Below are positions 9,041 through 15,142 of a stretch of DNA of 27,152 bases, in pieces. Position 1 is the stretch's first letter, and every line of letters starts with the position of its first letter. The notes under the pieces are model-generated. The model was not told the origin of the DNA, searched no databases, and was given only the letters and a program-made list of their open reading frames with translations. Source of the stretch: an uncultured Oscillospiraceae bacterium (GTDB lineage Bacteria; Bacillota; Clostridia; Oscillospirales; Ruminococcaceae); the NCBI GenBank assembly GCA_934446455.1, contig CAKSEE010000041.1:1-27152 (forward strand), given 5' to 3'. A program made the position numbers and the translations under genes.

Positions 9041-9715
9041 GTGTTCAATATACTTGTGGTAGACGACCACGCCCATATAAGGCGGCTTTACGAATACACC
9101 CTTGAAAAGAACGGCTATCAGCCCTTTTCCGCACAGAACGGCGCGCAGGCGCTCGAGGTGCTGGAGCGCGAGCATATCGACCTTGTTATACTGGACGTGA
9201 TGATGCCCGTGCTAGACGGCTACGGCTTTCTTAAGGAACTGCGCGGGAGCGGCAGCGAGTTACCCGTGCTTGTGATAACCGCGCGCTCGTCCGCAGAGGA
9301 CGTGAGAAAAGCCTTTACCATAGGCACTGACGACTTTATGGTAAAGCCCGTTGACGAGGTGGAAATGCTGCTGCGCATAAAGGCGCTTCTGCGCCGCGCC
9401 AAGATAAGCCGCGAACAGCGCCTGTCAGTAGGCGGCACGGAGCTTGACTACGACAGCTTTTCCGTGACGAGCGGCGGGCAGACGCTCACCCTGCCCAAAA
9501 AGGAGTTTCAGATACTCTTTAAGCTGCTGTCCTACCCCAACAAGACCTTTACGCGCGCAGCGCTTATGGAGGAATTCTGGAGCATGGACAGCGACAGCGA
9601 GGCGCGCACGGTGGACGTGCATATCAACCGCCTGCGCGAGCGCTTCCGCAGCTGCCCCGATTTTGAAATAGTGACCGTGCGCGGCCTTGGCTATAAGGCA
9701 GTGAGAAAGGACTGA
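9041..9715 (+). CDS. OmpR/PhoB-family response regulator
   Basis: Cytoplasmic DNA-binding regulator, 224 residues. It starts with GTG at 9041, supported by AAGGGGG at 9027-9033, 7 bases upstream. The receiver domain has the acidic pair Asp8-Asp9, phospho-acceptor Asp52 (VILDVMMP), Thr80 and Lys102 (VKPVD). The C-terminal winged helix (about 128-222) carries LTLPKKEFQILFKLLSY and DVHINRLRERF. It ends 3 bases before the histidine kinase start, so the two are surely co-translated. The regulon is unknown; the barnase and barstar genes downstream in the same orientation are candidates. The repeat element immediately upstream leaves little room for a conventional promoter. Confidence 0.95.
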   Translation: MFNILVVDDHAHIRRLYEYTLEKNGYQPFSAQNGAQALEVLEREHIDLVILDVMMPVLDGYGFLKELRGSGSELPVLVITARSSAEDVRKAFTIGTDDFMVKPVDEVEMLLRIKALLRRAKISREQRLSVGGTELDYDSFSVTSGGQTLTLPKKEFQILFKLLSYPNKTFTRAALMEEFWSMDSDSEARTVDVHINRLRERFRSCPDFEIVTVRGLGYKAVRKD

Positions 9716-9718
9716 CGC

Positions 9719-10774
9719 ATGAAAAAGCCGAAAATGGGGCAGTATCGCCTTGTGCTTAAGCTGAGCCTGCTGGTGCTTATAATAATAGTCGCGGCAGAGG
9801 CGCTTTCGTTTACGTCGGGTATCGTTATCGGCGTTGTAACGGGGGAATCGAGCAGCACCACGCAGGTGCTGGCTTCGGTGGTGTCAAGCATTATCCTCGG
9901 CACGCTGCTGAGCTTCATCGCGGGCAATATCGTGCTTAAGCCGCTGTGGGAGCTTATTGAGGCGACAAAGCGCGTTTCGGGCGGGGACTTCAGCGTAAAG
10001 CTTGAAATGGGCTGGAGCGAACGCCACACCGTGCGGGAGCTGTCGCAGCTTATAAGCGCGTTCAACAATATGACGGGCGAGCTTCGCAGCACCGAGCTTT
10101 TCAGGAAGGACTTCATCTCGAGCTTCTCGCACGAGTTCAAAACGCCGCTGGCTTCTATCCGCGGGTTTGCGCGGCAGCTTTACGAGGGCGACCTTACCCC
10201 TGAGCAGCAGCGCGAGTTCTCGCGCATAATCCTCGACGAAACCGAGTACCTCTCGCAGCTTTCCGCAGACACGCTGCTGCTGACAAGCCTTGAAAACAGG
10301 GATATCGTGTCCGAAAAGGCGGAGTTCTCGCTCGACGAGCAGCTGCGCGAGTGTATGCTGCACCTCGAGCCGCAGTGGTCCGAAAAGAACATCGAGATAG
10401 ATATGGAGGGGCTCGAGGAAATACGCTTCTTCTGGAACGAGCAGCTCCTCGCGCATATCTGGACGAACCTTTTCGACAACGCCGTTAAGTTCACGCCCGA
10501 GGGCGGCACGATACGCGTTTCCTGCCGCGCGGAAAACGGCAGCGTTACCGTTTGCGTTGAAGACAGCGGCGCGGGTATCCCCGAAAGCGCACTGCCGCAT
10601 ATATTCGACAAGTTCTATCAGGCGGACAGCTCGCACGCCACAAAGGGCAGCGGGCTGGGGCTGCCGCTCGCCAAAAAAATCGCCGAGCTCTGCGGCGGCA
10701 TGATAAAGGCGGACGGCTCGGACCTCGGCGGCGCACGCTTCATTGTAATGCTGCCGCAGCGCAAAGCGTTATAA
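9719..10774 (+). CDS. Sensor histidine kinase (HAMP, HisKA, HATPase)
   Basis: Membrane sensor partner of the response regulator just upstream, 351 residues. Two transmembrane helices (about 12-40 and 49-72) enclose a very short outside loop of under 10 residues, so it probably senses within the membrane or through another protein rather than with a large ligand domain. A HAMP region follows (about 72-122). The HisKA box FISSFSHEFKTPLASIRGF gives phospho-acceptor His138. ATPase motifs are WTNLFDNAVKF (N box), EDSGAGIPESA (G1), IFDKFYQ (F box) and KGSGLGLPLAKKI (G2), all intact. The ribosome site AGAAAGG lies in the end of the preceding gene. Confidence 0.95.
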   Translation: MKKPKMGQYRLVLKLSLLVLIIIVAAEALSFTSGIVIGVVTGESSSTTQVLASVVSSIILGTLLSFIAGNIVLKPLWELIEATKRVSGGDFSVKLEMGWSERHTVRELSQLISAFNNMTGELRSTELFRKDFISSFSHEFKTPLASIRGFARQLYEGDLTPEQQREFSRIILDETEYLSQLSADTLLLTSLENRDIVSEKAEFSLDEQLRECMLHLEPQWSEKNIEIDMEGLEEIRFFWNEQLLAHIWTNLFDNAVKFTPEGGTIRVSCRAENGSVTVCVEDSGAGIPESALPHIFDKFYQADSSHATKGSGLGLPLAKKIAELCGGMIKADGSDLGGARFIVMLPQRKAL

Positions 10775-10807
10775 GGCACGCTTAATAATACGCGGGAAAG
10801 GAACACC

Positions 10808-11428
10808 ATGAAAAAACTTTTAGCCCTGCTTCTTGCGGGGTTTGCCGCGCTCGCGGCGACCGCCTGCGCAGACCACGGCGCCGTAACCCTGCCCGACTAC
10901 GCAACCTCACAGGCGGTTGTGGACGACGCGGCTGACCCCGCCGAATCGCCTGCGTCCACGGACGATGTAACGCCTGCGGGAGAACTTACGCCTGCGGGAG
11001 AAACAGCGCCTGCGGGAGAAACAGCGCCTGCGGACGAAAATACCGCCGAATCCGCGCAGACCGCGCCCGCAGCGCCTGCGCTCGATGAACACGGCTCCTA
11101 CACCACGCGCGACGACGTGGCGCTCTATATCCACATTTACGGCAGGCTGCCCGAGAACTTCATAACCAAAAAGCAGGCGCAGGAGCTCGGGTGGAACGGC
11201 GGCTCGCTTGAGCCATACGCCGAGGGGCGCTGTATAGGCGGCAGCCGCTTCGGCAATTACGAAGGGCTTCTGCCAGAAAAGGACGGGCGCGTGTATACCG
11301 AGTGCGACATCGACACGCTCGGCGCGGACAGCCGCGGAGCAAAGCGCATTGTTTTCTCAAACGACGGGCTTATATACTATACGGACGACCATTACAAGAG
11401 CTTTACGCTTTTATACGGAGAGGAGTAA
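10808..11428 (+). CDS. Lipoprotein with C-terminal barnase-type ribonuclease domain
   Basis: Predicted surface-tethered guanyl-specific RNase, 206 residues. A signal peptide ends in the lipobox AATAC (lipid Cys20). A low-complexity Ala/Pro/Glu/Thr linker (about 40-95) includes four 6-residue PAGE-type repeats. Residues 97-206 match barnase along its length: LPENFITKKQAQELGW, IGGSRFGNYEGLLP, TECDIDT, GAKRIVFSNDGLIYYTDDHYKSF. The barnase residues Lys27, Glu73, Arg83, Arg87 and His102 correspond to Lys121, Glu165, Arg176, Arg180 and His195, all present, so the domain should be active. A barstar gene follows 4 bases downstream. GGGAAAGGA (10794-10802) gives a good ribosome site, 33 bases after the kinase stop. 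Barnases are normally freely secreted; the lipid anchor is the unusual part. Function may be nutritional, defensive or contact-dependent competition; this is inference. Confidence 0.93.
   Translation: MKKLLALLLAGFAALAATACADHGAVTLPDYATSQAVVDDAADPAESPASTDDVTPAGELTPAGETAPAGETAPADENTAESAQTAPAAPALDEHGSYTTRDDVALYIHIYGRLPENFITKKQAQELGWNGGSLEPYAEGRCIGGSRFGNYEGLLPEKDGRVYTECDIDTLGADSRGAKRIVFSNDGLIYYTDDHYKSFTLLYGEE
10970..11041 (+). repeat. Four 18-bp tandem repeats in the barnase linker
   Basis: Four copies of an 18-base unit built on ACGCCTGCGGGAGAA, differing at a few positions in the last two units, encode PAGEL-TPAGET-APAGET-APADEN. This is in-frame, so copy-number change would lengthen or shorten the surface tether without breaking the protein. 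Confidence 0.85.
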
Positions 11429-11432
11429 CAAA

Positions 11433-11714
11433 ATGAAAAGGACACTTATTATCGACGGCGCGAATATCGGCGGAATGGAGCAGCTTCACGGCAGGTTCTA
11501 TGCAGCGTTCGACTTTCCGGAGTGCTACGGCGAGAACCTTGACGCCCTGCACGATTACCTGACGGAGCTCTCCGCATACGACGCGGAGATTCAGATACTC
11601 AACAGCTCGTCGCTCGGTGATTCGCTCGGCGAGAATAACGCGCAGGCGCTGCGCCGCGTGCTCGCGGACTGCGCCGCAGAAAACCCGCGTATTACTGTAA
11701 AGTACGACGACTGA
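11433..11714 (+). CDS. Barstar-family RNase inhibitor
   Basis: Cytoplasmic inhibitor that plugs the barnase active site, 93 residues against 90 for classical barstar. The diagnostic block YGENLDALHDYLTEL carries the two acidic residues that meet the barnase active site (barstar Asp35 and Asp39, here Asp37 and Asp41). The start is ATG 11433, with GAGAGGAG at 11418-11425 lying in the end of the barnase gene and 7 bases of spacing; earlier starts in this frame would overlap the barnase gene needlessly. The 4-base gap from the barnase stop implies tight co-expression, as expected for a toxin and its antidote. It has no signal peptide, so it protects the producer against RNase that remains in or re-enters the cytoplasm. 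Confidence 0.95.
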   Translation: MKRTLIIDGANIGGMEQLHGRFYAAFDFPECYGENLDALHDYLTELSAYDAEIQILNSSSLGDSLGENNAQALRRVLADCAAENPRITVKYDD

Positions 11715-11754
11715 ATAAGAGATATCGGCTGTCGATAATGGCACCCTAGAGAAG

Positions 11755-11774
11755 ATACTTTTTCGACAAACTGA
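11755..11774 (-). repeat. Second copy of the TGTCGAAAAAGT repeat end
   Basis: Read on the minus strand this 20-base stretch is TCAGTTTGTCGAAAAAGTAT and matches 8801-8820 at 19 of 20 positions. As at that site, it directly abuts a hairpin (11776-11801), though the hairpin sequence differs. The partner end of an element was not found between 11715 and 11754. Confidence 0.65.
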
Positions 11775-11775
11775 A

Positions 11776-11811
11776 GGGGCATTGACAAAAATCAATGCCC
11801 CAAATTTTTTT
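11776..11811 (+). terminator. Rho-independent terminator after barstar
   Basis: GGGGCATTGA (11776-11785) pairs perfectly with TCAATGCCCC (11792-11801) around CAAAAA, followed by AAATTTTTTT. It should end the two-component/barnase/barstar transcript. The T-run ends directly at the AGGAG ribosome site of the small ORF at 11823. Confidence 0.93.
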
Positions 11812-11822
11812 AGGAGAATGCA

Positions 11823-11969
11823 ATGAACACCCACTGCCCCTGCCGCAGGAAATGCCCCCGCCACGGCGATTGCGCCGCCTGCCGCGCATATCACGCAGAC
11901 AAAAAAATCCCGCCCGCCTGCGAAAAACCGCCCCGCCCCAAACGTACAAACCCCGCCACAAAAAAATGA
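11823..11969 (+). CDS. Small Cys-rich protein (48 residues), unknown function
   Basis: Short ORF with a very good ribosome site (AGGAG at 11812-11816, about 6 bases from the ATG). The product has six Cys in the first 33 residues, with the order MNTHCPCRRKCPRHGDCAAC followed by RAYHADKK and PPAC, then a basic Pro/Lys tail. The Cys/His pattern (C-x-C-x4-C-x2-HG-x-C-x2-C) looks like a compact zinc knuckle and, from memory, resembles small Cys-rich hypothetical proteins common in Clostridia. The terminator just upstream means expression needs readthrough or a promoter that I could not identify. I do not know its function; coding status is likely but not certain. Confidence 0.62.
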   Translation: MNTHCPCRRKCPRHGDCAACRAYHADKKIPPACEKPPRPKRTNPATKK

Positions 11970-12367
11970 AAAGCGCAGTAAAAAAACCGCGCCTTAATTT
12001 TATGCCACACAAAAGCCACAAACAAAAATTAAAGTATCTTATCCCCTATGAATATAACGCCTGAGCAAAGGATTCAGCCCTCTGCCCTGTAGCGGCGCAA
12101 GCCCCCAAAGAGTGCCTTTCCCATTTGTCAACGTGTAACCAACAATAGGGCAATTCCTATGCGACCACAAGAAAAACGGGGAAAGGGGGAGAGAGTTGAG
12201 GGGAAGAGGAGCGCGAGGAGAAACCCGACTGGGAGAGGGGGAAGTCCCCGTTTTTGTCGGATTTTGTTCTTCCCCCTCTCCCAAGAGGGTGTCGCCTCGC
12301 ATTGCAGGGACATGGAATGTCCAATTGATGAAGCGGCGATAGCGCAGCGCGAAAACAAATCAAGCGC
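11970..12367. other. Non-coding stretch between small ORF and histidine kinase gene
   Basis: About 400 bases without a supportable gene. The left half (11970-12170) is A/C rich and holds only a small ATAGG/CCTAT hairpin at 12146-12161. The right half is strongly purine-biased on the plus strand (12171-12244) and contains the large inverted repeat described at 12213-12300, then a GGACAT-GGA-ATGTCC hairpin at 12308-12322. The open frames here are low-complexity and lack ribosome sites. Confidence 0.7.
12213..12300. repeat. Large inverted repeat / structured RNA candidate
   Basis: GGGAGAGGGGGAAG (12231-12244) pairs perfectly with CTTCCCCCTCTCCC (12269-12282). Outside it, ACCC (12223-12226) pairs with GGGT (12287-12290) and GCGAGG (12213-12218) with CCTCGC (12295-12300). 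The loop starts with TCCCCGTTTTT (12245-12255), which is perfectly complementary to AAAAACGGGGA (12172-12182), allowing an alternative fold or pseudoknot. There is no clean T-run, so it is not a simple terminator. A dispersed intergenic repeat is the simplest explanation. Confidence 0.6.
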
Positions 12368-13285
12368 CTACCCCCAGCACAGGGGCATAGCTATCTCAAC
12401 AGTAAAAATCCCCGCCTCCAAAGAGGCACTAACGCAGTACCCCTGCCGCTCGCAGAGCCGCTTTACAACATACAGCCCCAGCCCCGCGCCGCTGCCGCCG
12501 CGCGCGGCGGTCTTGTAGAACGGCTCAAACACCCGCGTTATGTCGGGCTCCTCGTCCGCGCAGTCGTTGAACACCCTTAGCCTTGCCTCGCCGCCGCTCT
12601 TAACAAGCGACGCGCCGAAGCGCCTTTGCGCGTGCTTGTGCGTGTTTGTCAGAAGATTCTGCAAAATGCGCCGCAGACAGGTTTCGCTGCCCTGTACGCA
12701 TACGCTCTCGTCTATGTCAAGCTCGGGCGTTATGCCAAGCGCGTTTATGCGCTCGTACTGCTCCATAAGACACTCCGCAAAGAGCGCGCCCAACGCCACG
12801 GTCTGCTGCACGGGAGCCTCGCCGCCCTCTATGCAGTTAAGCTCGAAGAACTCGTCAGCAAGCTCCTTAAGGTACTTGTTTTTCTGTATAGCCGTTTCAA
12901 GGTAGCGGGCGTTTGCGGGAGAAAGCTCCCCGCTGCGCTCTATCATCTGCATATAGCCGAGCGCTGCGGTAAGCGGCGTTCTGAAATCGTGCGATATGCC
13001 CGACACCGCGTCTGAAAGCTCCTTTTTGCAGCGGATATTCTCCTCGCGCAGACGGCGCGTGCGGTCAAGCTGCGCGTTCAGCGCCTGCGCCAGCTCCTGC
13101 GCGCCCTTGTCGAAGCTCTCGAGCTTTATAGGCTCTGCGTAGCCGTCACCCGCACGGCGGCGTATGTGCCGCGCGTAATTGCGCATCTCCCGCCGAAGCA
13201 TGAAGTACCGCGCCGCAAAAAACGCCGCGGCAAGCAGCAGGCACGCCGCAAGCAACAAAAGCAGGCGTATGTCGGGCATTATCAT
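12368..13285 (-). CDS. Sensor histidine kinase of the ABC-transporter module
   Basis: Histidine kinase of about 305 residues, probably paired with the response regulator at 15143-15814. A single strong N-terminal transmembrane helix (about 5-27) is followed directly by the dimerisation region; there is no extracellular sensor domain. SGISHDFRTPLTAALGYMQ gives phospho-acceptor His99. ATPase motifs are ILQNLLTNTHKHA (N box), VFEPFYK (F box) and GSGAGLGLYVVKRL (G2). The G1 box is poor (NDCADEEPD, without the usual D-x-G-x-G), as in several peptide-sensing kinases. Candidate starts are 13285 and 13279; AAAGGA just upstream (minus strand) suits either. It is separated from the permease gene by a terminator-like hairpin, so it may be expressed at a lower level than the transporter. 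Confidence 0.92.
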   Translation of the reverse strand: MIMPDIRLLLLLAACLLLAAAFFAARYFMLRREMRNYARHIRRRAGDGYAEPIKLESFDKGAQELAQALNAQLDRTRRLREENIRCKKELSDAVSGISHDFRTPLTAALGYMQMIERSGELSPANARYLETAIQKNKYLKELADEFFELNCIEGGEAPVQQTVALGALFAECLMEQYERINALGITPELDIDESVCVQGSETCLRRILQNLLTNTHKHAQRRFGASLVKSGGEARLRVFNDCADEEPDITRVFEPFYKTAARGGSGAGLGLYVVKRLCERQGYCVSASLEAGIFTVEIAMPLCWG

Positions 13286-13301
13286 CACGTCCTTTGTGTA
13301 G

Positions 13302-13333
13302 AAAAACAGCGGCTCTGCGCATTCGAGCCGCTG
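13302..13333 (-). terminator. Terminator-like hairpin between permease and kinase genes
   Basis: CAGCGGCTC (13307-13315) pairs with GAGCCGCTG (13325-13333) around a 9-base loop. On the minus strand the stem is followed by TTTTT. On the plus strand TTTTATTCT follows, so it could act both ways. It lies after the permease stop (13374) and before the kinase start (13285), inside what otherwise looks like one operon. Confidence 0.78.
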
Positions 13334-13373
13334 CTTTTATTCTATCAGCTTACGCCGCGTTTGTCAAGCACAC

Positions 13374-14141
13374 TCACCTGAAAAGCTTCTTTTTGTAGGT
13401 AAACCACACAAGCGCGTACATCACGATAAATACCGCAGCAAAGCTTATAAGCACCTCCGCCGTAAACTTGCCCGTGTACTCCATGCTCGCAAGCCCCGAC
13501 AGCTGAAACATGGGAAAGAGATAGACTATCGCTTCCGAAAGCTCCCGATTTTTCATGTTCATTACCATCATCCCTATAACCCCCTGAAACATGATAAGGA
13601 AATACGAGCAGACAACGCCTAAAATCATGTTCTTTAGCAGCATTGTGAAAAGCGTCATAAAGGTTACGGAGTTAAGCACCACAACCAGCGCAAGCACGCA
13701 GAACAGCCCGAAGTTCTTCACGTCGCCCGCGCCGTTTTTTATGTACATCGCCGCGAATACCGCGCCCATCGGCAGCACAACGCATATCCCCGTGAGCGCG
13801 TACGCCGAGATAAGCTTGCTTAAGATTATCGAGTGTACGCCCGCGCCGTCCATTATCTCGTAGTAGTACATTCTGTGCTTATAGATGTTGCCGACGATTA
13901 TCGAAATCATTAGGCTTATAAGGATTATTACCTCCATTGACGTCGAACCGTCGAACGACGCGACAGCCTCGCCAAGGGTCTGCCCGAAATCAACCCTGCC
14001 GGTGTTGCCGTTGATAAGTATCGAAATAGCCGAGGCAAGCCCCGCAAGCACCAGCAGCACAAAATAAATGCCCGAGCGCGTTGAACGGAAGAACTCCGCC
14101 TTGATAAGGCGCGGAAGCACAAAGCGCTTTGTTTCAGTCAT
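13374..14141 (-). CDS. ABC-2 type transporter permease
   Basis: Membrane subunit of the ABC transporter encoded just upstream, 255 residues, with about six hydrophobic helices: roughly GIYFVLLVLAGLASAISIL near the N-terminus, the EVIILISLMISIIVGNIY segment, then four more ending with VLISFAAVFIVMYALVWF. The size and topology match LanE/LanG or BcrB-type permeases. The start at 14141 overlaps the ATPase stop (ATGACTGA, 8 bases shared), and GGGGGA in the end of the ATPase gene is its ribosome site, so the two are translationally coupled. Substrate is likely an antimicrobial peptide by module context only. Confidence 0.88.
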   Translation of the reverse strand: MTETKRFVLPRLIKAEFFRSTRSGIYFVLLVLAGLASAISILINGNTGRVDFGQTLGEAVASFDGSTSMEVIILISLMISIIVGNIYKHRMYYYEIMDGAGVHSIILSKLISAYALTGICVVLPMGAVFAAMYIKNGAGDVKNFGLFCVLALVVVLNSVTFMTLFTMLLKNMILGVVCSYFLIMFQGVIGMMVMNMKNRELSEAIVYLFPMFQLSGLASMEYTGKFTAEVLISFAAVFIVMYALVWFTYKKKLFR

Positions 14142-15045
14142 TGCTATCCCCCACTTTCGACAGATAATACTGCTCAAGACTCTCGCCCTCGCTTATAAGG
14201 CGCGTTATCGTAAGCCCGCTCTCCGTTATTGCGCGCGATACGCCCGCGATATCGTCCAGCCACTCCATAAGCTGTATCTCCTCGCCGTGCACTACCCTGT
14301 AATTGCGCGTGCCGAGCTTCTCCTCGATAACCGCCGCAGTGCGGTTTATGTCGTTTGTGCGTATGGAGATGTGGTCGCGGCAGTGCGCAAGCAGCTCCTC
14401 GTGGCTCAGCTGCTCAACAAGCGCGCCGTGGTTTATTATGGCGTAGTCCGTGCAAAGCTCCGCCATCTCCGCAAGCAGGTGGCTCGATATGAGGATAGTC
14501 TTGCCCTGCTCCTCGCAAAGCCGTCTGAGCAGGCGGCGTATCTCCACTATGCCCTCGGGGTCAAGTCCGTTTACGGGCTCGTCAAGCACTAAAAGCTCGG
14601 GGTCGGGCAGCAGCGCCATAGCTATGCCAAGCCGCTGCTTCATGCCAAGGGAGTATTTGCGCACGCTCTTTTTCTCCGCAGGGTCGAGCCTCACAAGCTC
14701 CAGCAGGCTCGTTATCCTGTCGTCGTCCGCCACGCCGCGTATTATCTGCACGTAGCGCATATTGTCGCGCGCGCTCAGCCCCGGGTCGATTATCGGAGCT
14801 TCAAGCATAAAGCTCACGCGGCTTCTCTGCGCGGCAAGGTCGCCGCTGCCGAAAAGGCTCATGCTGCCGCTCGCAGGCTCGCAGAGTCCCGCCAGCATTT
14901 TCATTATAGTGGTCTTGCCCGCGCCGTTGGGGCCGATAAGCCCGCAGATATGCGCCCTTTGCACCTCAAGGCTCACATTGCTTACGGCGGCGCGCCGTCC
15001 GAATGTCTTTGTAAGCCCCGAAAGGCTTACTATAGCGTCGGTCAT
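14134..15045 (-). CDS. ABC transporter ATPase, LanF/BcrA-like
   Basis: Cytoplasmic ATPase of 303 residues that powers the ABC-2 permease. Motifs: Walker A GPNGAGKT (38-45), signature YSLGMKQRLGIA (from 131), Walker B LLVLDEP (151-157), and the switch His in ISSHLLAEM. At the Q-loop position the sequence reads SFMLEAP, with Glu82 in place of Gln. This E-loop is known from lantibiotic-immunity ATPases (LanF, BcrA) and supports a role in peptide-antibiotic resistance or immunity rather than nutrient uptake. The C-terminal 80 residues are the variable domain of this subfamily. ATG 15045 is preceded by GGAAAGGG, about 9 bases upstream. No lantibiotic precursor or modification gene is nearby, so resistance to a foreign peptide is more likely than self-immunity. 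Confidence 0.93.
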   Translation of the reverse strand: MTDAIVSLSGLTKTFGRRAAVSNVSLEVQRAHICGLIGPNGAGKTTIMKMLAGLCEPASGSMSLFGSGDLAAQRSRVSFMLEAPIIDPGLSARDNMRYVQIIRGVADDDRITSLLELVRLDPAEKKSVRKYSLGMKQRLGIAMALLPDPELLVLDEPVNGLDPEGIVEIRRLLRRLCEEQGKTILISSHLLAEMAELCTDYAIINHGALVEQLSHEELLAHCRDHISIRTNDINRTAAVIEEKLGTRNYRVVHGEEIQLMEWLDDIAGVSRAITESGLTITRLISEGESLEQYYLSKVGDSND

Positions 15046-15076
15046 GTCCGCACACCCTTTCCTGTATGATGGTTAT

Positions 15077-15142
15077 ATTATACGGCACCTTTGTCAGAAA
15101 AGAGTAAAGGCGCGGCGGCAAAAGGGTAAAGATTCGGTAAAG
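15077..15142 (-). promoter_or_regulatory. Regulated promoter with three phased GTAAAG repeats
   Basis: On the minus strand a consensus -10 TATAAT sits at 15082-15077 with no good -35. Upstream are three copies of CTTTAC (GTAAAG on the plus strand, at 15104-15109, 15126-15131 and 15137-15142), spaced 22 and 11 bases. That equals two turns and one turn of the helix, as for direct-repeat sites of OmpR-type regulators. The proximal copy overlaps the expected -35. This is the likely target of the regulator encoded immediately upstream (stop at 15143). Confidence 0.68.

Noticed and set aside
8806..9105. Open frame inside and beyond the palindromic repeat
   Set aside because: No ribosome site, covers hairpins, and overlaps the start of the response regulator in another frame.
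10970..11041. CRISPR-like short repeats
   Set aside because: The 18-bp units are contiguous without spacers and encode an in-frame linker.
11795..12064. Pro/Arg/Lys-rich frame overlapping the terminator
   Set aside because: It begins inside the terminator stem, is low complexity, and is out of frame with the better-supported Cys-rich ORF at 11823.
12039..12363. Several overlapping Ser/Pro/Leu-rich minus-strand frames and a plus-strand frame at 12159-12518
   Set aside because: They translate the purine-biased inverted repeat; none has a ribosome site or recognisable domain.
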